From Verticillium longisporum (taxonomy: Eukaryota > Ascomycota > Sordariomycetes > Glomerellales > Plectosphaerellaceae): a stretch of DNA of 64,000 bases. The stretch is taken from contig JAETXT010000008.1 in the NCBI GenBank assembly GCA_019188255.1, forward strand, positions 2,666,001-2,730,000, given 5' to 3'. The notes under the pieces were generated by a model that ran no database searches, had not been told where the DNA came from, and saw only the letters and a program-made list of their open reading frames with translations. A program made the translations under genes and the position numbers. This document shows, piece after piece, positions 11,201-20,641 of this stretch (position 1 is the first letter of the stretch; every line of letters starts with the position of its first letter).

Positions 11201-14200
11201 GAGACTGCTGCCGCCGTCATCCTCGTCGGCGGAGCTGGTGGCGATGGACAGCTGCGAAGACTCGTGCGAGGCGGCGGGGTTGCGGGCCTCAAGCTTGGCC
11301 CAGCTCGAGTACAGGAGCTTGACGTTGTTCTTGGCATAGTTGAGGGCCTGGTGCGTCTCGCCCTTGCCCATGGCGACGAGCGAGTACACGTAGGTCGCGC
11401 GCGCGAGGAGCAGCCTCCGCTGCAGGCTGGAGCCCTTTTGCGGCGTCGTCTGCTTGTCGAACGCGGCCTTGGCCTCCGCGAGAGCGGCCTCGGCTTCGAC
11501 GTGGTTGTGCGCGGCGAGGTGGTACTCGACCGAGGACAGCTGGAGGCTCACCCAGGCCACTTCCGACCCCGACAATGGGCCCGCCTCTGACTCGTCTGGT
11601 GTGGCGAGCAGAGCGGCTCTGGCGAGCATGTCCTTTGCTTTGGCTTCGTGGCCGAGATCGAGGTAGTGGTCGGCGAGGGCGCTGTGGCTGAGGAGCACGG
11701 CGTTGATGGACGAGCTCGTCATGAGGCGGGTCAGGTCGGTGGATAGTTCGAGGACGGCGAGACGGAGCACGTCGTCGCCGCGCAGGTTGGCAAAGGCCTC
11801 GACGGAGCCAAGGTGTCGCAGGAGCTGCTCTGGGTCATCGATGCAGGCGTACATGTCGTCGACGGATGTGCAGCGCGCGATCATGGCGCGCCACGCCGCG
11901 ACAGGCGCCTCGAGATCGTTCGTCGCCGACGCTGGATCCGTGTCGATGAGAGCAATCATGGATGCGAGATGGGCCTCGTGGTGGGGGAGGAACTTGGCGA
12001 GGGAAGCGTCGTCGCCAAAGGCGCTGCTGCGGCAGGCATCGAGGGTCGCGTTGACTTGGACGCGCAGGGACTGAAACTCGTGCTGCTCGCCCATGCTCAT
12101 GGCGAGCAGCAGGCAGAGCGTGCGCAGCCGGCGGACGGGGAAGCGCTCGAGCGAGTAGAGCCTCAGCACGGCATCGGGCACGGAGCTCGAGAGGCCGGTC
12201 GGTTTGCTGCTGCTGCTGCTGCCGCCGCCGCCGCCGCCGCCGCCGCTGCCCTTGGCGGCATCCGAGACGATGATCTGGATGAGATGCTCGAGCACGGCGG
12301 CGCGCTCGAGCTCGGCGAGGAAGAACGTCCAGTCGCTCCAGGCCTGGTCGAGCTTGACCATGGCGGCCAGGGTGCGCGACAGCGCCTCCGTCTTGGCGTC
12401 GGCCCTCCAGGCCAGGGCGGGCGCCTTGTCGTTGAGGCTCGCCGCGACGGCCGCGAGGACGCCGTCCTCGACCATGTTTGTGCAGATGGCCTTGCGAGCG
12501 TCGCGGGCCTCGGCGAGGCGCCCAGACGCCCGCGAGAGCTCGGAGAAGCGCTCGAGCTTCTTGACGAGCTGGGCGCGCTCCTTTTCGCGCGGCGACCGGT
12601 CGGCGACGGCCTCGATCGAGCGCTTGATGGGCCGCAGCACGGCCTTGCCGTCCTCCTTTTCGCTGCCGCCGCCGCGTTGGACGCGATCGGCGTGGTAGTA
12701 GTAGAGCGAGGAGACCTTGACAGGGTACGTGTTGGCGCCGTCGCTCTTCTGCAGCAGGTTCGTCTCGCCGAGGTGCTCGAGCAGCGTGAGGCAGTCCTGT
12801 AGCGTTCCGTCGAGCTGGGCCCACGGCATGTCGTCTTGAGAAATCTTGGCCTTGAGGACGACAAAGGCCGAGTCCATAATCTGCGTGGCCGTCGCGAGGA
12901 GAGTCTGCCGGCGTTGGTCGTAGCGAATCGTGTGTTTTGCGTCGGCATCCCTCGCCGGCGCCTTGCCCATCCAGCGGAGGGCAAAGTGCGGAAACTGCAG
13001 GACAAAGTCGTGACAGGAGGCGGTCATGGGTCGAGGTAGGGAAGACTCCTTGTGGACCAGGAGGCCGACGGTTGACCGCCTCGCGGCCGTGAGGTTGATC
13101 ATGAGCTCCTCGAGCTCGGCAGAGTCGCCTTTGAGTGTGCCCTTGAGCTCGCCGATGATCTCTTCGAGCAGGGATTCGAGCTCCTGGGTCGGTGTGTCCT
13201 CGCGCTTCGCCTGGACGGCGAGCAGCTGCGCTGCCACGGAGCAGCGTTTGGCGGCCGAGCTCTGCTCCGGGTCGAGGTGGCCCTTGACCAGTGTCAGCCA
13301 GGTCGCGGCTTCGGTGAACAGGCGCGCGCTCTGGGCGAGGGTGCCGAGGGTCTGGTAGATGGCCGCCAGCGGGGAAGCGGCCGAGGTCGAGGGCTGCAGG
13401 CGCTGGTGTGCGCAGAGGTCGGTGATGCGCGTGTAGGCGCCGCGCGCGACCTGGAAAGCCGCCGGCGTGGGCGTCGAGCAGCGCCGGACGAAGGCCGCCA
13501 TGCAGCGAGACAGGGGCAGCATGAGATCGCCGTCCACGTCGGCCTCGTGTCCGGCCATGGCCCACCAGCAGAGGCGGTATTCGAAGCCGAGAGAGTGCAA
13601 CTGGAGAGCCGCCGTCGGTGAGCAGCTGAGGCGGTTCTCGGCGGCGAGGGCATCCTCCTTGCTGGACACGCTTGGCGGCAGGGACAGGATGAGCTGGGAG
13701 AACTGCTCGAGCTGGCGCGCCGCCTTGTTTTTCGCCGCTGCCGACTCTTTGGCGTATCTCGACAGCAGGTTCATCGGTGAGGAGGGATGGTCGCCGAGAA
13801 AGGGCACCGCCGCTTCGATCATGGCAGGTTTCTTCGCCGCCGCGACGAGTCGCAGAGCGTGCAGCTGAGACGTGATGACGAGGCCGAGAATCGCACCAGA
13901 GGCCTTGATGGCGCCGTAGTCGAGAAGATGGGCCGGATTTGTCGTCAGTGGGTTGGCGTGAGAAGCCGCGGCCACCGCCTTGTCCGTCTTGGTGCTCGGT
14001 TTTGCCGCGTCCAGCTGTGCAAGACTCCTCTTCAAGACGGCCAGCTCCCTCAGCGCGTGGTCCTGCAAGCCGAGACCCAGCAGCTTCGTGACAAACGAGG
14101 ACATGCCGGCCTCGAGCTGGCCCTCGGGCAGCGTCACCTTGCCGGCGGCATGCAGCGAGCGCAGGCAGGCAAAGGCGACGCGCAGGCACTCGACGAGCGG

Positions 14201-14899
14201 CAGGCACGCGGCGGCGAAGGACGAAGACGAGGCGGGCGCCGCGCCGCCGCCGCCGCCGCCGCCGTGGGCCGACTGCGGCCGGCCGGTGGCCGTCTTGGGC
14301 AGCATGGGGGACGTCGAGACGCGGTTCAGGGCGCGCGGCTGCAGGGGCGACATGGGCATGGAGCTCGACCGTCGGAGGCCCCTCCTCGGCTCGGCGGCGT
14401 CGGGGCGCTTTCGCGGCGGCGCTGGCTCGGTGGGTGGTTGGCTCGGAGGCGCCGTGGGGGCTGGCTTGGCCGTCTCGGTGAGGGCTTTGAGGCCGGCGTT
14501 GACGACGTGGGTGGCGAGGGCGGCCTTTTCCTTGCTCGAGAGGTCATTTTCGGGTTTCGGCTGGCGCGCGGCTGTTGGTTTCGTTGTTGTCGTCGTCGTT
14601 GTTGGCGCTCGCTGTCGCGTGGTGGAGGGGGTTTTGGGGCGGGCGGACGCGCCTCTCGTGGGCTTGCTGGCGGCATTGCTCGAGGCTGCTGTTGTTGTTG
14701 TTGTTGATGGTGGTAATGATGATGTGTGATGATCAGACTCGGTGATGAGGAGGTCCTTGAGGAGGACTGTCGTCGCAGAGGTGCATGTTGTTGTCGGTGT
14801 GATGGCGGCCTTGACGGCGTCGACCTTGTTCTGGAGGGAAGTCATGTGCGTCGTGTCATGGGGCGTGCCGTCGTGGAGAGGACTGTCCAAGGGAAACAA
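8279..14899 (-). CDS. bimB: Separase (Esp1/Cut1/BimB), peptidase clan CD family C50
   Basis: Cysteine protease that cleaves the Scc1/Rad21 cohesin subunit at anaphase onset to release sister chromatids. The frame is one uninterrupted exon of up to 2206 residues, normal for fungal separases. The C-terminal protease domain is intact: catalytic His lies in LLYFGHGSGAQYI and catalytic Cys in LLMGCSSASLTEAGEF, followed by the conserved GPVWNYMMAGCPAVVGTLWD. The long N-terminal part is helical, TPR/HEAT-like, and carries low-complexity inserts: a Ser/Thr/Pro/Lys-rich start, Gly8-Ser5, a Ser6 tract, and a Thr/Arg/Ala/Lys-rich stretch roughly between residues 1410 and 1470. The first ATG is at 14899. 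The ATG at 14845 (MTSLQNKVDAVKAAI) begins the more protein-like sequence and may be the true start. The gene is divergent from the mitochondrial membrane protein gene at 15316. Confidence 0.95.
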   Translation of the reverse strand: MFPLDSPLHDGTPHDTTHMTSLQNKVDAVKAAITPTTTCTSATTVLLKDLLITESDHHTSSLPPSTTTTTAASSNAASKPTRGASARPKTPSTTRQRAPTTTTTTTKPTAARQPKPENDLSSKEKAALATHVVNAGLKALTETAKPAPTAPPSQPPTEPAPPRKRPDAAEPRRGLRRSSSMPMSPLQPRALNRVSTSPMLPKTATGRPQSAHGGGGGGGAAPASSSSFAAACLPLVECLRVAFACLRSLHAAGKVTLPEGQLEAGMSSFVTKLLGLGLQDHALRELAVLKRSLAQLDAAKPSTKTDKAVAAASHANPLTTNPAHLLDYGAIKASGAILGLVITSQLHALRLVAAAKKPAMIEAAVPFLGDHPSSPMNLLSRYAKESAAAKNKAARQLEQFSQLILSLPPSVSSKEDALAAENRLSCSPTAALQLHSLGFEYRLCWWAMAGHEADVDGDLMLPLSRCMAAFVRRCSTPTPAAFQVARGAYTRITDLCAHQRLQPSTSAASPLAAIYQTLGTLAQSARLFTEAATWLTLVKGHLDPEQSSAAKRCSVAAQLLAVQAKREDTPTQELESLLEEIIGELKGTLKGDSAELEELMINLTAARRSTVGLLVHKESSLPRPMTASCHDFVLQFPHFALRWMGKAPARDADAKHTIRYDQRRQTLLATATQIMDSAFVVLKAKISQDDMPWAQLDGTLQDCLTLLEHLGETNLLQKSDGANTYPVKVSSLYYYHADRVQRGGGSEKEDGKAVLRPIKRSIEAVADRSPREKERAQLVKKLERFSELSRASGRLAEARDARKAICTNMVEDGVLAAVAASLNDKAPALAWRADAKTEALSRTLAAMVKLDQAWSDWTFFLAELERAAVLEHLIQIIVSDAAKGSGGGGGGGGSSSSSKPTGLSSSVPDAVLRLYSLERFPVRRLRTLCLLLAMSMGEQHEFQSLRVQVNATLDACRSSAFGDDASLAKFLPHHEAHLASMIALIDTDPASATNDLEAPVAAWRAMIARCTSVDDMYACIDDPEQLLRHLGSVEAFANLRGDDVLRLAVLELSTDLTRLMTSSSINAVLLSHSALADHYLDLGHEAKAKDMLARAALLATPDESEAGPLSGSEVAWVSLQLSSVEYHLAAHNHVEAEAALAEAKAAFDKQTTPQKGSSLQRRLLLARATYVYSLVAMGKGETHQALNYAKNNVKLLYSSWAKLEARNPAASHESSQLSIATSSADEDDGGSSLQKSTTGSSSSSSSILHVADGPDYWALACALLRSMFHLSSVYVHIGMFQETLYYAEKALSIAESIDSLAHKTQAQSWIGSVWIRANKPEKGLNLLQRARETLESQKPSRRAMRLACELSASYGLLKDRQSEEELFGTAEAMLKTLGGAGVVGGSANDDVVEKMQKLTLDDAATATKTARAARTTRATTTTRTAAAAPKAAAKKPTTTATRTRAAAPKTKTAAAADVAPKATPKSPALQTSMLISKALVHLDKKDWAAAMELLDESQKTSVGLRQSLTVQVHRAACLIGQSLEEMLHDSVFSVVQESTISFPAVAAIAGTDKHAADKAAAASPPARKSRARAATLQKDARPDTSFGFVESLQKALEYLVEAHSMAFVTGDGHLVLRISALLQNTTIFLSAASNHTAKSLPHIDFATCSMELARNVTWRRTRKMIAVEQSDAPFSDISWPTALALKEGRRLSCGVTTDVARFQRDYVNIIPAAWSVVSISLSENRHDLCITKLQADHTPFVLRLPLERAVSRDADTEVFDFEQGHGELLEVIRLINESCHDEGRDWSAKGAKAAWWQEREALDKRMKQLLDNIEQIWLGGFKGIFSQHPRRDDLLSRFQKAFQKTLDKHLPSRRQVRGKKVNTAPKITLDPRILDLFVGLGDPASPDFDLDEALTDLLYFVVDILQFHGERNAYDEIDFDSIMLETYDALQAYHAGLKSSDPVQGAHTILILDKALHAFPWESLPCMDGLAVSRVPSMACLRRLILEQQDDAVAGEKTPAGHTISAKKGTYILNPGSDLPNTLGTFQKPLSTLDATWSSVVSRTPSEAEFEAALRDSDVLLYFGHGSGAQYIRSKTIRRLDKCRAAALLMGCSSASLTEAGEFEVHGPVWNYMMAGCPAVVGTLWDVTDRDIDRFAGRLFEEWGLMVRGSFPVDKWSAGPANLDVVATRSVVEAVVKARDAVRFRYLTAGAVCVYGIPVYVRPDTR

Positions 14900-15315
14900 A
14901 GAAGAGATAATTGATAACAGAGGCCCTGGGCCCAGAAACTGCGGGCAATGATGATGGCAGAGGTACCAGGAGCAGAAACAATTAAGTCTCTCTCGTGACG
15001 TGACGTCGCAATGTGTGGCTTCAGGGTCGAGACGTCAAGACCGTCTCTCGGTTTGTTACTCTCTGCACCGTTTTCGAGCCGGTTGTCCAGGGTAACGGAC
15101 TGTGGCTGCGACTGTGGCTGGGGCGTGTGGTGGGATTTCGATGCTGTGGCTGGTGCCATCGGCATTTGGACCCTGTTTTTCTTGCCGTCTGGAGGCTGCA
15201 GGCTGCAGGTGTACCCATCTCTGAGCCTCACCTCATATCCGATTCAACCTCTGGCCATCATTTTTCTTCCCTTTCCTCCTTCTCCCCGGGCCCTATTGTA
15301 CATAGAATCACCACC
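14900..15315. promoter_or_regulatory. Shared divergent promoter, separase / mitochondrial membrane protein
   Basis: About 420 bp separate the two divergent start codons. The plus-strand leader just before 15316 is CT-rich (CCTTTCCTCCTTCTCC), typical of a fungal transcription start region. There is no clear TATA box. Confidence 0.45.
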
Positions 15316-16024
15316 ATGTCTCGCCATATCAACCGAACGCTGTTGTCAGCAGCACCTCTGCGAACAGTGACCCGAGCAGCCCCCTCCATCACGCGCAGCA
15401 ACCTGCCGGCATGCCGCCCCTCCTCCTCTCTCCCCAGCGTCGCCTCGACCGACTTTTGGAAGTCCCTCGTCCCGAAACCCTTTCGCCGCCAAGAGAAACT
15501 CCAAGACGACCCCATGATCAAGCGCGGCAAACCGAAGTGCTCCAAGGAGTGGAACCCCGTCATCTTCTATCTCGTCTTCTCCCTGCTCATCGTCTCTATT
15601 TTCATCTACATGATTTCCCTGCGCCGTCTATTCGACACCTTCATGCGCCAGTCTGACGTGCGCATCGGCTTGCTGCGGGAGGTCGTCGAGAGGATACAGA
15701 GGGGGGAGAAGGTCGACGTTGAGCGGGCCCTGGGCACGGGCGATGCGGCGCGGGAGCAGGGCTGGGACGATGGTAAGGCTGGCTGGTACTTTGAGTCGGC
15801 TGATTGCAAGTACTTCGACTCGGCAACACCACGTCGCTGACTATTCTCTTCTCACAGTTCTACGCGAAATCGAGCGCGATGATGCCGTCCGAAAAGAAAA
15901 GGGAAACGCCAAGGCCAAGCTCCACGCCGAGGCCCCCCTACGAACCGCTCATGCCAGCGAGGCCCTTTCCGAATCGCCCAAGCCACAGCAGCAACAAGCA
16001 ACCGGCATGGGCAGCTTCTTCTAA
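15316..16024 (+). CDS. Small mitochondrial inner-membrane protein, DUF5321-like
   Basis: Two exons, 15316-15772 and 15858-16024, separated by an 85-nt intron (donor GTAAGG, branch GCTGAC, acceptor CACAG), give 207 residues. The N-terminus is rich in Arg, Ser and Ala without acids (MSRHINRTLLSAAPLRTVTR), as in a mitochondrial targeting peptide. It is followed by FWKSLVPKPFRR and by one transmembrane helix (VIFYLVFSLLIVSIFIYMISL). The rest is a charged, helical matrix or intermembrane-space tail (VGLLREVVERIQRG-like, then VLREIERDDAV) that ends in a Gln-rich segment. The layout matches what I recall of an uncharacterised fungal family (DUF5321). The assignment is from memory of the family pattern, and the molecular role is unknown. 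Its 3' end faces the sirtuin gene only 82 bp away. Confidence 0.85.
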
Positions 16025-16106
16025 GCGACGGACAAAAAACTCGGGGGATTGTCAAAAAAAATGGGGGAAAAATATGAATACAAACTACACTACTCTTGCC
16101 CTTCGC

Positions 16107-16968
16107 CTATGATAACATGTCTTTGAACGCCCCATGGTTCCCCCTCGTCACCTCGGGCGCCGCCGCCGCCACCTCTCTCCTCGCCTTGACGCCAGGGCCG
16201 CCGTTGGTCCTGCGCAGCGTCTCTACGACAGCCGGCAGCACCTTGTCGGTCGACAGCTCGACGCGCACCCGCTGCTCGCCCGTCTGCTTCCAGTCGACCC
16301 CGGCAAAGAGCTGCTCCTCGCCGCGCACGCCGCCGACGTTGACCACGGCAATGGGCATGCTGCGGTCGAGCGCGAGCCTGGCGATGCGCCACCCCGAAAA
16401 GCACGCCAGCGACGTGCCCAGCACGAGCAGCCGCCCGGCGCCGTCAACGGCCGCCTCGGCCCCCGCCTTGACCTCGTCCGGTATGCTCTCGCCGAACATG
16501 ACGACGGCCGGCTTGAGGATGCCTGCCGTGCTGCGGCCCGGCTTCCACGCGCCGTCGCCGTCGACCTCGACGACGTGAGCCCCTGCAGCCCTGCCATCCC
16601 CGTCCGCATCAGCTCGTGGCGGCGGGTGCGCGAGGCAGCTCGGACACGCCGGGTAGCGAAAGGTCGTGTAGGGGGCGCCGGGGAGGTCGACGTCGCCGTC
16701 GGGGTTGGTGCGCATGCCCCTGGCGCGGCGCTCGTCCGGGTCCTCCGTCTCGAGGGCGCCCGACGCGAGCACCTCTTCGAGAAAGGCGGCCCAGGCCGGG
16801 TTCAGGCGCGCGAGCTCGGCCTGGAACGCATCGCGCGGGAACTCGCTGCGGCAGGTGACGCAGACCGTGTTGCGCAGGTAGCCGTGGAGCTCGAGGGTCG
16901 GCATGTGCGGGTGGGCCTGCGGGTGGAAGCTGTCGACGTTTTGGGTGATGACGGCGCTGACGAGGCCG

Positions 16969-17015
<47 letters not shown>

Positions 17016-17426
17016 GTCAGGGGTGCCGCCGCCGCCGCCGCCGAGGTCGGCGATGGCGCGGTGGCCGGCGTTGGGGCGGGCGCGCTGCAGCGAGGGCCAG
17101 CCGAGGAAGCTGCGGGCCCAGTAGCGCTTGCGGGCCTCGGGGCTCGCGAGGAACTCGTGGTAGTAAATGGGGCGGTAACTCTTGTTGACGCGGTACGTGC
17201 CCTTGGCGCCGCGGTAGTCGGCGAGGCCGCTCGACACGGAGAGGCCGGCGCCCGACAGGATGACGGTCGTCGGCGACCGGCCGTCGGCGAACGGCGCCGT
17301 CAGGAAGCGCGCGAGGGCGGCGACGGCGCCGGGGAGGGTGTTTGCGTTGCGGGGGATCAGGGTCGGCGGCGCAAAGAGCTCGGTGTAGGGGATGCGCATG
17401 AGAGGCTTGCCCATGGGGGACGTCAT
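16107..17426 (-). CDS. NAD+-dependent sirtuin, SIRT4-like (class II)
   Basis: NAD+-dependent lysine deacylase or ADP-ribosyltransferase family, 439 residues in one exon. NAD-binding motifs are present in order: VILSGAGLSVSSGLADYRG, TQNVDSFHP, catalytic His in LELHGYLRN, and the LGTSL and VVNVGG motifs. Zinc ligands are CVTC and CPSC. The intervening LNPAW, NPDGDVDLP and the following LKPAVVMFGESIPDEV pattern place it with SIRT4-type proteins, which are usually mitochondrial. Two poorly conserved insertions stand out: Gly6 followed by Ser14 before LGLVSAVITQNVD, and an Asp/Gly-rich loop after the second Cys pair. The N-terminus lacks acids and is Arg/Pro-containing, compatible with organelle targeting. 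Tail-to-tail with the gene ending at 16024. Confidence 0.93.
16972..17013. repeat. (CTG)14 trinucleotide tract inside the sirtuin gene
   Basis: Fourteen uninterrupted CTG units. On the minus strand they read as CAG/AGC and encode Ser14 in the sirtuin. The tract is flanked by a (GCC)n stretch coding Gly6, so length polymorphism is likely. Confidence 0.9.
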
Positions 17427-19372
17427 GCCTTTGGGCTCGTGTCGGCGCGTGTCGGAGTCGTGCCTGCTGTCGAGTCGGACGGCTGTGCTGCTACAAGACC
17501 AATTTGTTCACCGTGCACTCGTCAACTTGAACGCGCGTTCTTGCGTGCGGGCTCGTACTTCTTTTTGGCAGTGTTGAACGTGAAGCTCGGCTGGTGCATG
17601 TAGCGTCATCGTCATGGATCGGTGCTTTTCGAGCGACACTGGGTCTGTGGCGCTGTGGCTGGCCAGGTGGGGCTACCATCGCCTCTACCCAGCTTGGCTT
17701 AGAGGCTTGACGCTTGACATAGAGGCAACTTCATCTATCATATCTTGCTCCTGTCAAGAATTGTGTGCGAGGTGCAATCATGGTATGGACTTCTCATATC
17801 CATCAATATGATGTATTCGGATTCAAATGTGCAGGTAATTCATTGCATTAAGCTCTGCAGGGACATGCGCCTGACGGACTCCTCTTCACATAATCTTGCT
17901 CTAGAGGTAACCTAGAATGATTTACTCCAAGTCAGGCATCTTGCCATGGCCTTGGCCCTCATTCTTGAGTACAACAGACTTGTATGTCCAAATCGGATTG
18001 TCAGTTGGATAGCAGATCTTTTGCGAGTCGGTACTATTTGACCTCCTCTCAACGCTTTACTCCAAACCTCCATGCCTAGGACCTCCATGCCTAGGACCTC
18101 CATGCCTAGGACCTCCATGCCTAGGACCTCCATGCCTAGGACCTCCATGCCCAGGAATAGTACTGCCATGGAAACCTCATCCCCGCCGTATCCCACCCTC
18201 AAAGCTTGAACACCCTATCCAACGAAGTGAAAGCCCAGTGCCTCGAATGCGCTCCAGTACCGCTGGAGTCGAAGCCAAGGTAATAGGTAGTGGCGGCAAA
18301 GCTAATGTAAGTGACATGTGCGTCAAGGCAGAAGTAAAGGGGCTCGAGACAACATGTCCGGCCTGCAGCTGTCAGCACCGCCAACTACTGTATCAACCGT
18401 CTTCAACGGCCTTGCCATCGGGCTTACTATGTAAAAACAGCAATGCGGGATGAATCTGCTGGGCAGCTAGAGCGCAGCAACCCCATCGCAGGAGGCTGTG
18501 GCGCTTTGCCTGCCAGATCGGATCGCCCCCACCGCCCACATCCCGTTGCGCCAGAACGAAGCCCAGCAGCGATGGCAAAGATGGTGGCCTTGCTGCTGAC
18601 CTCTGAAGTCAATGTGGGGTGGGCAGGCGTCTGTGACGGGCCGCGAATCTTGTTTGAGTCAGGGGTGGAAAGAGACAGGCTGAAGATCTGTCCGGTCGTC
18701 GCGGCCTCCGTTGCTTTGGTGCATGGCCCATGGAGTTGTAGGCCATAGACTCGTTGTACATGTAGGATCAAGAAAAGGGAAGCTGACGCAGCATGTGGGG
18801 TTGTGTGGCTCGTGCTCTTGCGGCTCGCAGCAGACTGAAAAGTACCTTTTTCTCCTGGTCGATGGCAGGGCAGAGAATGGGGCGTGTGCCAAGAATGGGC
18901 TGATGAGGGGACAGGGGCATGAGGGGGCCGCCTGAGGGGCGCTGGTGCTGGGTGCTGTACTGATGTACATGTACTGATTTATGGTACGAACAGGTACATG
19001 TACAGTACTGGTGGTGCGCAATCGAATCATGCCGGAGTCGGATGAGGACCCAGATGCGTGACATCAAGTCAATGGCGTCGCGTCTCTTTTCTGGAGAATA
19101 CACACCACAGAGCTGGCATCGTGTTTTTTTCTTCCCTCCCTCTGTGCGGCCTTCGCTCTCTCTGGTACGGGCATACAAGCATTCATGTAACGCGCGGCAC
19201 CGTCGTCCCGAACTCCCCCCCCTCGTCCCCTTTTCCCTTTCCCCTTTCCCCTCACGCTCGTCCTCTCCCACTTTGCTGAGGTACCGCCACCTGTACGTAC
19301 CTATTCGAAGTGTCTGGGTTACCTGCCTTAGGTACCTTACCTGGCAGGGAGCGAGTACCTTGCCCGCTTGTC
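17427..19372. other. Divergent intergenic region, sirtuin / metal transporter
   Basis: No gene recognised. It contains a 15-bp minisatellite (18066-18155), three TACATGTA palindromes (18757, 18966, 18995) and a strongly CT-rich tract on the plus strand at about 19117-19265. It ends with TTAGGTACCTTACCTGG just before the transporter frame. The CT tract and palindromes look like the transporter promoter and leader. Confidence 0.6.
18066..18155. repeat. 15-bp minisatellite, unit ACCTCCATGCCTAGG
   Basis: Six head-to-tail copies, the last with one mismatch. Because the unit is a multiple of three, the minus strand gives an open frame with a repeating LGMEV peptide (17912-18202). I regard that as a by-product rather than a gene. 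Confidence 0.93.
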
Positions 19373-20592
19373 ATGTCTGCCCAGGCCCGCCTCTGCCTGG
19401 CTGGCGGCCTTCGCCTGGCTGGCGGTGGCCTACGCGTGCGCAGCGTCCAGCGCTGGGGCGCCTGCGTACCCCCGCCTGCGCCCGCTGTACGAGGCTCCCC
19501 AACGGTCGCCGTGGGCGTGACGTCCGCAGCAGCCACCGGCACGTATCCGTCCGTCTGGAGGCCCGTCTTCCGTCGCCTCGTTCAACTCTGTTCGTCTCCT
19601 TCCGTGAGACAGAGGCCACATCAACCTCAACCACTGGCTGTCTCTGTCTTGTCCAATACTATTACTACCACATCTCGCTCCTTTTCCTCCCGTCGTCGCT
19701 CCCTTTCCTTCACTCCTTCGTCTTCCCTTGCCCCTTGCTACATCACTGCGCCCCATCCCTTGCGGCCGCCCGTCTCTTCCATCACGACGACCGCCACCGC
19801 CACAACCACGACCACCACCAACAACCCCCTTGACCCAAAACATCGACCTAGCTCCCGACGCGCTTTTCGCTGCCACAGCACCCTGCCGACGCGAACCACA
19901 ACACTACCACCACCACCACTCCTGTCCCCGTCACGCCGAACACGACCGCCCGCGCCGACAGTCACGCGACCACTCTTCCCCGACCCCTCGACAGCGTCCG
20001 CGAGCATCACCCGCACAATGGGCGCCGACCAGAAGCGCTCCCACGGCGGGCACTCGCACGGCCACGGCCACCACCACCACCACCATGACAACACGTACCT
20101 GACCTCCTCCAACAAGAACGACGCCGGCGTCCGCATCACGCGCATCGGCCTCTTCTCCAACCTCGGCATGGCCTTCGCCAAGGGCGCCGGGGGGTACGCC
20201 TTTGGGTCCCACGCCCCCATCGCCGGCGCCTGGCGCTCGCTGACCGACCTCGCCTCCGACGTCCTGACCCTCGCCACCGTCTCGTGGTCCCTGAAGCCGC
20301 CGCCCGACGCCTTCCCCGCCGGCTTTGGCAAGGTCGAGAGCCTGGGGTCCCTCGGCGTCTCGAGCATGCTCCTCGGCGGCGGCCTCTTCATGTTCTGGAG
20401 CAGCCTGCTGACCCTGCACGCCCACTTCTTCCTCGACCCTGCCGCCGCCGCCGACGCCATTGCCCACATGCACCACGGCCACAGCCACGGCGGCCACGGC
20501 CACGGCCACGGCCATGCCGGGCCCAGTCTGCACGCCGCGTGGCTGGCCGCCGGCACCGTGGCCATCAAGGAGTCTCTACCACGCAAGTTTTG

Positions 20593-20641
<49 letters not shown>

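Noticed and set aside
9416..11590. 724-codon plus-strand frame opposite separase
   Set aside because: Mirror of a GC3-biased coding strand. The minus strand has the intact catalytic motifs, and this frame has no recognisable domain and an Arg/Gly/Leu-rich composition.
13787..14729. Plus-strand frames of 250-300 codons opposite the separase N-terminus
   Set aside because: Low-complexity complements of the Ser/Thr/Ala-rich N-terminal region; no motif and no promoter signal.
16134..17603. 489-codon plus-strand frame opposite the sirtuin
   Set aside because: Antisense shadow of a clear sirtuin. Its Ala tract is only the complement of the CTG run.
17912..18202. 96-codon minus-strand frame with LGMEV repeats
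   Set aside because: Produced by the 15-bp minisatellite; the flanks lack coding character.
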